A stretch of 64,000 nt of DNA from Lutjanus erythropterus (lineage: Eukaryota; Chordata; Actinopteri; Lutjaniformes; Lutjanidae), in contig CM034613.1 of NCBI GenBank assembly GCA_020091685.1, forward strand, positions 77,177 to 141,176, written 5' to 3'. A model generated the notes under the pieces. The model saw nothing but the letters and a program-made list of their open reading frames with translations. It did not search any database and was not told where the DNA came from. This document shows, in pieces, positions 36,603-47,204 of this stretch. The first letter of the stretch is position 1; each line of letters begins with the position of its first letter. The position numbers and the translations under genes are program-made.

Positions 36603-36944
36603 CAGGAGGAGAATGCCGATGCACGATCTGAGGCCGAAGTCGGCGAGACGTATGCGTGCTATCTGGGTTGTGACTGATCAAGTTGTACTAAACAACAACA
36701 ATTAAATGGAAGGCTTATATTTTTTCAGATCAGCAAAAAAGAAAAAAAGTGGTGGGATTAGGGTTAAATAATTTTAAAAATGCACTTGTCTTTGATCTTT
36801 GTCTGTAATTATCACCATAGTTATGTAATGTAATAATAATGATAATAGTAATGATAATGGTAATAATATTAAAAACTTCAAAACTTATACAGTGCTGTAC
36901 TATGTATATACTATACATATATTAGATCATTATACACTGTACAG

Positions 36945-38555
36945 CAGGGGTCCCCAAATGGTGGACCGCGGTCCGAGTCCGGACCCACAAGCCATCCTAT
37001 ACGGACCCGCACCTATAACCAATAAATTATTAAGAGATTTTAAATTTTGACGGGACGCTTCTATTTTAACTGGCGCAACTTTTCTAGTCTTTCCGGCGCT
37101 GGTTTAGCTGATCAGGAAACGCACAGACCAACTGCAGAGAAGCTGCGTGTGGAGGAGACTGACATAACTAACGTGATGATTAATGACATCGACACCAACC
37201 AGATGCACTTATAAAATTAAATAACTGTATAAGGAGGCCTATACATAAAACAGGAGAGTCTGTGTTTCTCTGTGAGAAACTTTCAGATCTTCTCACAGCA
37301 GAATGAACAGGTGAGGGAGGAGAGGAGGGCAGACTGATCACTAATCAATCACTGATACCGTCGTCCTCTCGGACTGATTAAAAAAATAAATATGCTAAAA
37401 TTGGTGACAAACCAAACCTGGGTGTCCACATAAATAAAGTCTTTGTGTGAAACACTGCAGAGTGTAACACCGTGCTGTTTACAGACAGTCTGCTGTCTGT
37501 AGTTTGACAGAGAGACAGAGAGGGTCGTGTCTAGAAGGGAACCCTAGACCCGTGAAAGATTGCGCAAGTTTGATTATTTTAGTAGAAATAATATATAATA
37601 ACGAACACAAATCTCGCGAGAGTTGTGCAAATAAAGCGTTATCTTCTAGACACGACCAAAAAAGGTGCGCAGCTCCAAAAATAGAAAATCATGTCTCGGT
37701 GTCGATGTTTTTAATGTGGCGGCTGCCATAAATAAAACACTATTCACTGAACAACACAGAGTCACTGAAACACTGATCACTGACCTGCTGTGATGGAAAA
37801 AATACTCACATTCTTTATTTAGGTATTTTTACATTGTGGTATTAGTGTTTTTACTTAATTACAATTTAAAAATTGTGCATGTTATTGTTTCCTTTCTTGA
37901 AAAATCAACATTTTTATTGCTGTTGTTGTACTTTAATGGTACTCTTATCGCTATTTTTTTTATTACTAAATACAGACATGCAAACTCATAAGAGGAGAAA
38001 AAGTTGGCATGTTGGTAAACCAGTCCCCTGTCCTCTGTCTCCTGTCCTCTGGGGGTCTGGGAGCAGAAGAAAAATCTTATGATTTTAACATGTGAACAAA
38101 ACATTCTGGTGACTGTTTCAGTTAAAAGAGTTAGTTCCAACTTCTGTTTGTGGTTTCTGTAGACATTACTACCTTTACTTTTACCTTTGTACTTGGAAAA
38201 AAAAAAAGTAAAGTGAAAGCAATAAAAGTAAATCTACATTAAAAGTAAAGTTACTTTGCTGAGTATTTTTACTTTAGCAATTTATAGTTGTTCATTTAAT
38301 AGACCTGTCTTATCTTTTCTTTTGTATATTACCATTGTTCTTAAATAAAGCAAAAGTAATGTAATAGAAAAAAATGCAGAACACGCAATATTTCTTATCT
38401 GATTATTCGATTAATCGGCAGAATAATCGATAGATTATACTTAAATTTTACTGGTTCAGCCCACTCGAGAAAGTTAGACATTATGATGTTCCAGACCTTT
38501 GCTTTAGGAAATTTTCTCTAACTGGACCTCTTTAAATTTTAATTGAATACCCCTG
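36945..38555. mobile_element. hAT family C, complete copy (1,611 bp)
   Basis: Ends CAGGGGT and ACCCCTG (perfect inverted 7-mers), flanked by ctgtacag (36937-36944) and ctgtacaa (38556-38563), a 7/8 match to a hAT target duplication. There is no transposase. It matches 31337-32362, 29995-30552 (inverted) and 60940-61690 (inverted). An accccagaggacagg-type repeat and the decayed segment 38180-38260 lie inside. Confidence 0.8.
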
Positions 38556-39522
38556 CTGTACAATATAATACAGAACTACGCTCTGTAGTCTGGCTCAATG
38601 TCCCGCCTACAGCACAGCACATCTGATTGGTTAGAAGTCATGATCAATCAATCAGCAGACACACTGTGTCACAGACGGGGCGAGACAGAGCTGCACCGGT
38701 GAGCAGAGAGGAGCTGTGTAGAAGTTAAGACAGCTGATATCACCAAAGTTTCAATGAATATCACAGTTTTATGATCTGTTTCTTTGGTGATAGCATAGTT
38801 ACATCAGTGAAAAAAGTTCTGGTCTGGATTTCACTCAAGGCGATGTGACGGCTTTTAAATCAGTCGCTCTTCACAGAGATGCGCTGCACACAGCAGCATC
38901 TGTCCTGTCTTTTCACTGCAACTCTGCATTGAGATTTCGGGTATTATAACTTATACAAAAGTAACAGTGACAGTAGAACTATGATGCTCACATGTAGTCC
39001 GTGGATCACATGCGTGCCGAACCATAGAGGGCGATCCGTACGGGACACGGGTCAACTATGATCCGTTGCACCCCTAGTTGGTTGCTCGTTGCTGGTTGTT
39101 TCTCGTCCATTTTACACCTGCTCTTACAGCTCACACGCACTTGCGAACTGGAACTGGGCGCGCTCGCGTGACGTTTAACTTCCGTTGACCGCGGGGTAAC
39201 ATTTTTACAAAATAAAATAATGCAAAAAATAATCGATTTTTGAAAATGTAATAATCGATTCATACTTGTCCACAACATAATCGCGATTAATTAATAATCG
39301 ATTTTTTTCACCACCCCTACTTTACACCTGAGCATTACAGAAGTACAGCGACACCCCATGTTCAAAACAGTGAACTACAAGTGAAACCTTGGAATATTTC
39401 ACCAACATATTTGGCTCCTACATACCAGCCCCTAATTGTTAATGGCCAGCAGAAATAACAATTCACACATATTACAAAAGGAGTCAAATTATATTGTTAC
39501 ACACAAGTACAGATCAACATAT

Positions 39523-40537
39523 CTATACTCCATGCACTAAACAAAGTTTTGTCACTGGTCGCTCAATGATGCTGGATTTTGTCTGTAATCTCACAGAACG
39601 AACAAGTCCATGTTTGTCTGGAAAAACCTCCAGAACCCTACCAAGTGGCCATGAACCACGAGGAGCTGAAGAATCCATGACCACCATGATGTCTCCAGCA
39701 GTCAAACTCCTTTTCTTCTGATTCCATTTTCGGATCATCCGTTCCCACACACCACCATGGTGTGACCCTGCTGGTGGGTTAAAACTCCAGCGAATTCCAA
39801 CCTGCGCCAGATCACCTTGAATCCTGTCCTGATTCAAAGCAGCAAAGGCCTCCTTCAGTTCTCTTTCCGCCTCAATGAAGTTGGTACCGTTGTCTGACCT
39901 TACGTTGGCGACTTGTCCTCTTCTGCTGATAAAACGCCGCAAAGCATTTATGCATGTGTCCGTTTCCAGTGAAACTGCTACCTCCAGATGTACAGCCCTG
40001 CTTGCCATACAGGTAAATATGACACCATATCGCTTGCAGGTCGATCTTCCCTTCCTTACTTAAACTGGTCCAAAGTAGTCCACTCCTGTGTTGGTAAATG
40101 GTGGTAGATCTGGAACAGTCCTTTCCTTAGGAAGGTCTGCCATCTTTTGTGCCACTGTTCGTCCATGGTAGCGTCAACAAAATCCACATACAGCAATGAT
40201 TTTCCTAACGGCTGAATTGGCGTTGGTGATCCAGAATTTCTTTCTCACAGTGGACAGTGTGTCAGTGTCCACCATGGCCCAGATTCTGATGGACATGTTT
40301 GAGAATGAGCATAGACACATGCTGCTCCTTGGAGAGAATGAGTGGATGTTTCACTTCCTCAGGCATAGATCCTCTGCTCAGTCTCTCAAAAGTCCATCCT
40401 CAGGATTGGATCCAGCTTGTATATGGAACTATGTCGACTCACAGCTTTTCCAGACGACAGTGCAGAAATCTCCTCACTGAACCTCTGTCGCTGGCAATAA
40501 CGAATGATGGCAACCTCCACCTCCAATAGCTCATCCA
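39523..40537 (-). pseudogene. BEL/Pao integrase, C-terminal part
   Basis: Continues the integrase interrupted at 50514. It starts with HHCC-type sequence, then the first catalytic Asp in VDYFGP (followed by a premature TAA near 40059), SDNGTNF with the second Asp (39878-39900), and HHGGVWERMI with the catalytic Glu. The C-terminal DUF5641-like part ends LCLVHGV near 39523. In BEL/Pao elements this protein inserts the cDNA into the genome. The premature stop and frame changes make it inactive. Confidence 0.85.
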
Positions 40538-41404
40538 CACTGTAAAAATAATTAATGTGGTTTAACTTAAAAACTTAAGTTCAATTGCTGCCTTAAAACC
40601 ATGAGTTAACTCAATATCAAGATACGCTTTGTTTTAACTCACAAAGTTACAGTTACAGAAGTTGTTTAAGCAATTGTCATTTGTCGTTTAAACTTGATAC
40701 TCTGAGTTTAAACAAATTACTATGTTACATTTTCCATTCAAGAAAACTTGCTTTATCTTGTTAAAGAAACATACAGTTCTACACTATTTATACTTACAAT
40801 AGTAAGTTCAGATAATTTTGACCATATTAATACCAATTGACATTTCAAGTTATGTTCACTTATGTTTTTAAGGCAGCAACTGAACTTAAGTTTTCAAATT
40901 AAAGACTTATGTTTTTAATTGGTATCCCTTATCTAAACTAATAACAGCAAGTTTACCAGTTTCCTTCAAGTTCATATAATCAACTCATCTGTTCAAATAT
41001 AAAACATTTATTTGAATGACTGCCTCAATGGATACAACAAAAGCCAGCATACATTGAAACATCTTCAAGACCTTCAGAAGTAAATGGATGCGTCAAAGTC
41101 AGACTCATGGACATCCAACAAGAAATTTTAAACAGTATATTGTGAAACATATGCCCTGAGCATAGAAAAGTCGACTTCATCAGCTCTTATAATCTCTAAA
41201 ACAAAAGTTGCTGCTTTAAATCCTGAGACTGTGCTAAAGATTGCATTGCAGTAGTGCATTTAACTTAATAAAACATGTTATAGAAAACAATCTGCCTAAG
41301 CAGACAACAGCAAAGACCATCAGCTCTCATAATCAGTCCAACAAAATAAAGTGGGTGAATATCAGTGCTTTAAATCCTGAGACTGTCTGTGGTAAGAACA
41401 TTAA

Positions 41405-41577
41405 AGGGATACGCCAACATTTTTTTTCTTTTTGTTATTTGTCTCACTCCCGAGTTCAAGACAAGCAGACAAACACCATTCTTTCGATTCTAAGTGCAGT
41501 AACAAGGAAGAGACGGGTAGAGCTCACCCACCACTAGTTAGGTTAGCTCAAACACTGGCTCTGCTTGGCGTATCCCT
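41405..41577. mobile_element. piggyBac-like MITE, 173 bp
   Basis: Inverted ends AGGGATACGCCAA and TTGGCGTATCCCT, flanked on both sides by TTAA (41401-41404 and 41578-41581), the piggyBac target duplication. It lies downstream of the minus-strand exons of the CACTA-like element. Confidence 0.75.
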
Positions 41578-41879
41578 TTAAAACAGTGTCCACTTCTAAC
41601 ATTATAAGGCTGTGCTGAACAGCGTCACAAACAGGTTTGCATAGGTGCATTTAATATTCATAAAACCTGTTATAGAAAATTATTTGGCTAAGTAGAGAAC
41701 AGTCTTGAACATTTTAATTTGCCCAACAACATAAAGGGGCAGTATCAGTGTTTTTCCTTTAACAACTTCCAAACGAACTGCTTTAAAATTCTAAGACCGA
41801 TATCTACAGTACAAGTAGTACTAGTACAATACAGTACAATGCATAAGGTTGTATATGAACAAAATATCTGAGCAAAGTT

Positions 41880-42736
41880 CTAAACTCTTTCCACAGAAGA
41901 AAGTAGAAAACCAGGAACACAGGTGTTAGTTTTACAGTCTGTACCTAATCCATGTACTCGCGAAGAGGCTTGTTCTGGTTTGATTTTCATCACCACTTTC
42001 TGAAAAAACTCAAAGGAGTACTTCATGGCTTGTGGATACTCAAGATTCAGACAGTAGATGATTCCCATAAGCATGGCAAAGCTGCATGTCACATCTTTCA
42101 GGTTGTGTAGCACAATGGCCTCCTCAACTACAACTGCCACATTGAAGATCTTGCTTGGAAAGGCATCCTGTTGAGCACTTTCATAGCCTATCAGTAGGCC
42201 AACTTGCATTCCCTTCATGGCTTCATCCAGGTGCTCATTATGGGCCTTTAAAAGCAGAAACAACAGTGAATGACCATTTTCATTAAAAAAAAAGATAAAC
42301 ACAGATTCCTTAGTATATCATATTTACAGCATATCTGACTATATTTACGTTAAAATGTACAGAATACACATGCACAGTTGTGAACTGAAGAAGTCGTTAT
42401 GGTCTTACATCGCACATCCTGATGACATCTGATGGATCTTCCCCGGATATGTAGTGTGGTAGACCAAGCACTGCAGCAGTCCTTCTCCTCTCATTACTAT
42501 CCTACAAGACAAAGAAATATACTATATAAATCTGCATAACAAATGGTCCCTATTTTATGGTCATTAGCTCCTCCACTTACATCTTTCTCCAGGCAGTCCA
42601 AAATGTCTTTGAGTGCCTGCTTCTTTCCAGATCTGGCTGTTGCTTTGTACATCTCCAGCAGTCTTAGGCCATCAAGTCCGTCAAGAAAAGATTCCAGAAG
42701 GTCTGCGGTAACGATCCCTTTGAATTCCGCCCTTAT
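41880..42736 (-). CDS. C-terminal exons of a teleost 'SAMD3-like' family gene
   Basis: Three exons in transcription order: 42736-42581 (52 codons, with LDGLDGLRLLEMYKATARSG), 42501-42409 (31 codons, with AAVLGLPHYISGEDP) and 42245-41880 (with VAVVVEEAIVLHNLKDV and IIYCLNLEYPQAMKYSFEFF, then stop). All have GT-AG sites and are phase 0, with no internal stop. They resemble the C-terminus of a large teleost family often auto-named 'sterile alpha motif domain-containing protein 3-like' (from memory). No SAM domain is visible and the function is unknown to me. Upstream exons are separated by the L1 insertion at 43135. The last 25 residues differ from what I expect, so the true end may be altered. 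Confidence 0.65.
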
Positions 42737-42775
42737 CTAAGGAGACACAGACAGATAGAAAATACTAGTCAAACT

Positions 42776-42890
42776 AGGGCTGCACAACTAACCAAAATTT
42801 AATTGAAATCACAACATGGACAACTGTCATTTTTAAAATGCAGAGGGCACAGTATTTGTTCATGCCAGTAAAGCATACTGAATTGAACTG
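42776..42890 (+). repeat. Fragment of an 'agggctgcacaacta' element
   Basis: Reads ctagggctgcacaactaacc, then attgaaatcacaacatgg. This resembles the left end of the element at 11061-11326; there is no right end. Confidence 0.4.
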
Positions 42891-43118
42891 GAGCACAGAG
42901 TAGGGGTCTAAAGCACCAACAGGACACCATTAAATAGTCAACGCCATTAAGTGGAATGAACTAAATTAGCCGCCAGCTAGCTTTAACACCACTTGATAGT
43001 AATGTATATTACATCTCAAACAACAACAGAAATAACTTAAAATTAGCTCATGACAAGAGAAAGTTACCAACATATATATAAAACAAGGCGCCCACCATAG
43101 TTCCTTCCTTCTAGCAGC

Positions 43119-43134
43119 ACACTGTGGTTAGCTA
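43119..43134 (+). repeat. L1 target-site duplication, left copy
   Basis: acactgtggttagcta, identical to 49360-49375. Confidence 0.85.
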
Positions 43135-43415
43135 GAGAGGATTCAAGATGGCGGAGTGAGAAGCAGCTTTTTGCAGGCTCTGTTAAAAGAATATTGTTTT
43201 GTCCCAAAATAGTGAATCTTTACACAACAACTCACAACCTCCACTAAGATTTAATCCCACACGCTATTTTTTACCGTCAGTTTTTTTTTTCTGAAGCGGT
43301 TGTTTTTCCTGGAAATTTTGACATTTTTAGAAGACGGCTTGGATGCTAACATGTCAGACCATGACTACAACTTAACCGCGAAGCTTGTGAAGACAGTGAC
43401 ATCAAAGACATTGAG

Positions 43416-43950
43416 ATGGACGAAAATTCTTCTAAAGAAAGTAAGATTAACCCAACTCATACACCAATTAAAAGCCCAAACCCCAAGAAAATGAAGGGGA
43501 ATGACAATAGTAAGGAAAATGAAAATATCGGCGCTGCCATTCTCCATGCTGTTCAAGCCCTGACTGGGAAAGTTGATGAAAAGACTGAACTGTTAAAAAG
43601 TTTTGACAAACGCATCGAAGCTAATACTACGGCCACAAGAGAAAATAAACAAGAAATTACTCTCCTCGAGAAAAAGATTCACGAGCTCCAAAAAGAAAAC
43701 ATCACGCTTAAAAACGCAACGGAGGAACTGGCTCGTTACAAAAGGAGATGGAACCTGAGACTGACTGGTCTACCAGAAAAGGATGGTGAAAACACAAAAG
43801 AAATCGTCATCGGAATACTCACAAGAGTTGTGCCTCTGTCTGTGGACTGGCTGCGAGACACACCGCCTGGGTAAACATAACACCGTGGCTGCCTCTAACA
43901 ACATGCCGAGGGCAATCATCATCCAGTTCAGAATGTGAACCGTCCGGGAT
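43416..43950 (+). pseudogene. L1 ORF1 protein, 3' truncated
   Basis: From the ATG: a charged N-terminus, a coiled-coil region (IEANTTATRENKQEITLLEK and following heptads), then the RRM-like start RRWNLRLTGLPE. A frameshift near 43862 moves the frame; after it VHRLGKHNT-like and MPRAIIIQF sequence continues to a TGA at 43936-43938. L1 ORF1p is an RNA-binding chaperone of the retrotransposition complex. L1 sequence ends near 43950, where the unrelated gene segment begins. Confidence 0.8.
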
Positions 43951-43956
43951 GTTCAG

Positions 43957-46293
43957 ACATGCTCCCAAGTCTTTCTAAGGAGGACTTGCGTGATCTCTTT
44001 CTGGGGCCTGAGCACTTTTTAAGAAGGAGAGCCATTTGGAAGATGACACATGGAGAAAATCAGGTGATATTACATTTTGTACATTGTGGAGATTTGATCA
44101 TGCCGAGATTCATAATTTCAGTGAGGCATTGCCTTTATGGTAGTTGTTTCTAATGCACTGCTATTGATTTATGATAAATGCTTATCTTTTTCAGGGTGAG
44201 GATTCAGACAAACCAGGCACCTCCTCTGGGACTTGTGAGCTTGCCAGCTCCCACTACCCCGCTACCTCAACCCCTTTGCCCATGCTTTCTTCCTCCCCCA
44301 CTTCTCTCCCCCCTTCAAACCCAGGAGACCAACGTGTTAAGAGCAGAACTGTACAGCTTGTAAGACCGCAATATGTCGTATACACAGACACAGAGCTGGA
44401 GCAGTCAAGAACCACCTTTTTTGAAAAACAGCGTGCTGGACAAGAAGAGGGCTATACACTTTCCAAAGAGCTTCGCTGTTGCTTAATAAGAAATACAGTA
44501 ACAAGCATGATTTCCATCAAGAGAGCTGCAGGGGATGATTTCCAATATCCATGCAGCCGTGAGCAAACTGTGATGGCTAAGCATCTCATTGAGTACTACC
44601 CAATGCTGCGGGACAGGTCTGCAGCCGGTCGAGCTGAGTGGGTAGGAGGATATGCTTTATTTAGGATCAGTGCTTGTATGGTTTCATTTCATTTTGATTA
44701 ATGTAATTTTTACACAATCTATTTTGTGTTTTTGTCAGGAATCTGTGAAGAAGCAGCTTTTGAAAAGGGTCCAGAATGTGACACCAGCTAAAAAGAAGCA
44801 GGGAGCAACTCCTTCGAGAAAGAGGCAACGGGGCATTAGCTTTGAGAGTAGCAGCAGCCTGGAGTCATCCGCTGATGACACTGAGTCCAATGCTTCCACC
44901 ATAATCTTGGAAAGATCACCACAAGCAAGCAGTTCCCCAGAGGGTGAACAGTTGGATGGTAAGAGCACATATTGAGATTGTGTTTTGGTGTTAAAACTAC
45001 TAGTAGTATTGACAAGGGGGGATGTTCTAATTTAGTTTTATATTTTAAAAAAAAAAAAACCTCATTAATTATTATTTCATTATACTTTGGGTATTTGTTT
45101 TTGTTATATATCTTAAAACTGTAATGGTAGAAGCAGTGATAGTAAATTCATTTCAACAGAAGGACCTGAAACTACCGACAGCCCACAGAACCAGGCTAGA
45201 CACTACAAAGTTCTGCAGGAGCTATACAAATCCAAGCCCAGACCCAACAAGAAGGATGTTGCCCAGCTCTTGGACCTTGAATACCAAGCAAGACGGGCTT
45301 ACATTGACTCGGATGTTATGAAAGAGCAGGATAGACCTAACCAAATTCTTCAAGCATATCCCTGCTTTAGAGAGGTGGATCATGTAAGCAAATCAAATCA
45401 TTTTAAGTTTATGTTTAATAAGATTGTAGTAGTACAACATTAATATTGATATTTTATTTTTAAAGATATTTTCTACATGTCTTTTTGTGACAGATCATGG
45501 GTGAACTGCAGAGGATTCTCACTCAAGGAAAGTCCCACCTGGTACCTGAGCTGAAGGACCGCTGGGGGGCATTTTGTGAAAAGGCCCAGTTTTATGGGGT
45601 CTTCAAAAAAGTCATGAGGCCTCCATCATCAAATAAAGGTAATATACAGACCTAATAGAAAGTTGGTGGCCATGTTTGTTTAATGATTTGGGGGTTTTTT
45701 TGTTTTTTTTTTAAATAACTGATTGCAGTAAATAAAGTTAGATGGTTTTGTTTTTCACAGTAAAGCAAACCATTGCCATGATGAAGGCTTTGCCGGACCT
45801 GTTTCCATCACCCGTTGCTCCACCCAAGAAGTTGGGGCATGCAAGTGAGGGTATGCTTCACATCCTTGAGGTAAGAAATTCATGCATGTATGACAGTGTA
45901 CAGTTTTTCTTGTGTTCCATTACTTGACCACAGTCTCTCAACAGTGAATTGTGTGTGATTGTTTTTCTTTTTGTGTTTCAGTCTGCCGAAGACCCCAACA
46001 CCTTCCTCCAGGGAAGACCACTGCTCAGCCCCGTCATCATTGTGTGTGAGACCAACTGCATCCTGGCCATTGGCACAATGCCTGTGTTCATCTTCCCAAA
46101 AGAGGACATCCCTAACAGCGTGATATACATAATGGCATGCTACTACACTTTTCACCTCACCTACCCGAAATGCATAGCCACACTCCTCTCTGTGGTGCAA
46201 ACAGAGGTCTTAATGGACACCATACATGACAGAGACATGACATCCTCATATAAGAAAGCTATGGCTGAGTGGAAAAGATTCATCACAGAGTAG
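43957..46293 (+). CDS. Intact seven-exon gene of a teleost transposon-associated family
   Basis: Exons 43957-44063, 44195-44641, 44739-44958, 45160-45383, 45494-45638, 45761-45870 and 45982-46293. All have GT-AG borders and agreeing phases with no internal stop, giving about 520 residues from the ATG at 43959. Content in order: LSKEDLRDLFLGPEHFLRRR; a Pro/Ser-rich linker; FFEKQRAGQEEGYTLSKELR; a basic RKRQRG segment and Ser-rich acidic stretch; LQELYKSKPRPNKKDVAQLL; and a C-terminus with IYIMACYYTFHLTYPKCIAT and KKAMAEWKRFI. Like the minus-strand exons at 41880-42736 it resembles proteins auto-named SAMD3-like in fish (from memory). The function is unknown. An AATAAA follows at 46689. The first exon begins at an acceptor, so upstream exons are probably missing. 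Confidence 0.7.
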
Positions 46294-46454
46294 TACATAA
46301 ATATCAAAGCTGATGTCTGGTTCCATTAATGTTTGCCTTGAGTAATACAGTTTGTTGAGGTCACTGGCAATGTATCAGATGTTTATATATTGTTATGTAT
46401 GTTATTATACCTGTCAGTTTAGGCTCCACCCACACTCTCACCACCTCATATCAT

Positions 46455-46477
46455 CACACACACACACACACACACGG
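46455..46477 (+). repeat. (CA)n microsatellite
   Basis: About ten CA units in the 3' untranslated region of the preceding gene. Confidence 0.9.
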
Positions 46478-46688
46478 TCTGTTTTGCACTAGTTATAATT
46501 TCTGTTGGGTGATTTTAAGCAGGAAATAATTTGTTGCCTGTGTCCAACTGATATGCAGCTGCATGCACACTACTTTGTGTGAGTGTATATACTGTATATC
46601 TGTGTGAGTATGAGTGTATTCAAGTGTCACTTTTGCCTTTTAGCCTTGAGGCTGTCATGTTTGTTGTACTCATGTGCATGTTAAATAT

Positions 46689-46694
46689 AATAAA
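46689..46694 (+). terminator. Polyadenylation signal
   Basis: AATAAA about 400 bp after the stop at 46293, the first clear signal for the seven-exon gene. Confidence 0.55.
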
Positions 46695-47204
46695 GAAACA
46701 TTTCATTTAACCAGGTCTGTGCCATTTCCTCTTCTAGTACTGTTAGGATCACTGATTATTTAAGCATTAATTCCATGGCTTGTGCCTTATTTCAAGAATT
46801 GTAAAGAAAACCATTCTACATATGAGAAAAATGTGCTTAGCTGTATCAAGAAAAGTACACTAGTTTATAGTATGACTTTGCTGGTTTCAAGAAATATAAT
46901 ACCTAGTGCATGTCATTATATCAAGATTATGGTTCTAGCATTTACTTAATTTAAGAATATTTTTCAACATATTGAGAAAATAGGTCAGGTGTATTTCATT
47001 AGAATCAAGAAAAATGCACTTGTTATTAGTTAAAATACACTAATTCTAAGGTATTTTTGGGTTCATTGACATTAGATATTTTTACTTGTTTTGGGAAGTC
47101 TTGACAAGCAAAATTTTCTTGTTCCATTGGCAGATAATTTTGCTATTTTTAAGCAAAATAGACCTAATTTTTGTACTTTTTTTTCTTGCTTTTGGAAGCT
47201 GGCT

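Larger units (their letters stand above)
33916..36665. mobile_element. Element B: 2.75-kb element with 33-bp inverted ends
   Basis: The first 33 bases (starting cagacagcacgcctatgtct) match the complement of the last 33 (starting cagatagcacgcatacgtct) in 28 positions. No clean target duplication was found. The interior contains a candidate two-exon minus-strand transcript, a local tandem duplication near 34207-34304 and a relatively GC-rich section at 35700-36660. The superfamily is not determined. Confidence 0.65.
33570..39319. mobile_element. hAT element A, 5.75 kb with nested insertions
   Basis: Left end taggggtggttaatctgtct; the complement of the right end starts taggggtggtgaaaaaaatc. Both sides carry the perfect 8-bp duplication ctttacac (33562-33569 and 39320-39327), diagnostic of hAT. 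Once the two nested elements (33916-36665 and 36945-38555) are removed, about 1.4 kb remains, with cgattcgattatgattat-type ends and no transposase, so the original was non-autonomous. The part near 38960-39075 ends ccgttgcacccctag and looks like the end of yet another hAT. Confidence 0.8.

Noticed and set aside
33916-36665. Target duplication for element B (ttgtg near both ends)
   Set aside because: The two ttgtg words are not directly adjacent to the ends in the same register.
33300-39430. BEL/Pao 3' LTR interrupted by hAT element A
   Set aside because: Position, an AATAAA near 33435 and a purine stretch fit, but no matching 5' LTR was found, so the LTR is not called.
44735-44968. Minus-strand frame of 77 codons
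   Set aside because: Lies opposite exon 3 of the seven-exon gene and is its shadow.
45880-46200. Minus-strand frame of 106 codons
   Set aside because: Shadow of the last exon of the seven-exon gene.
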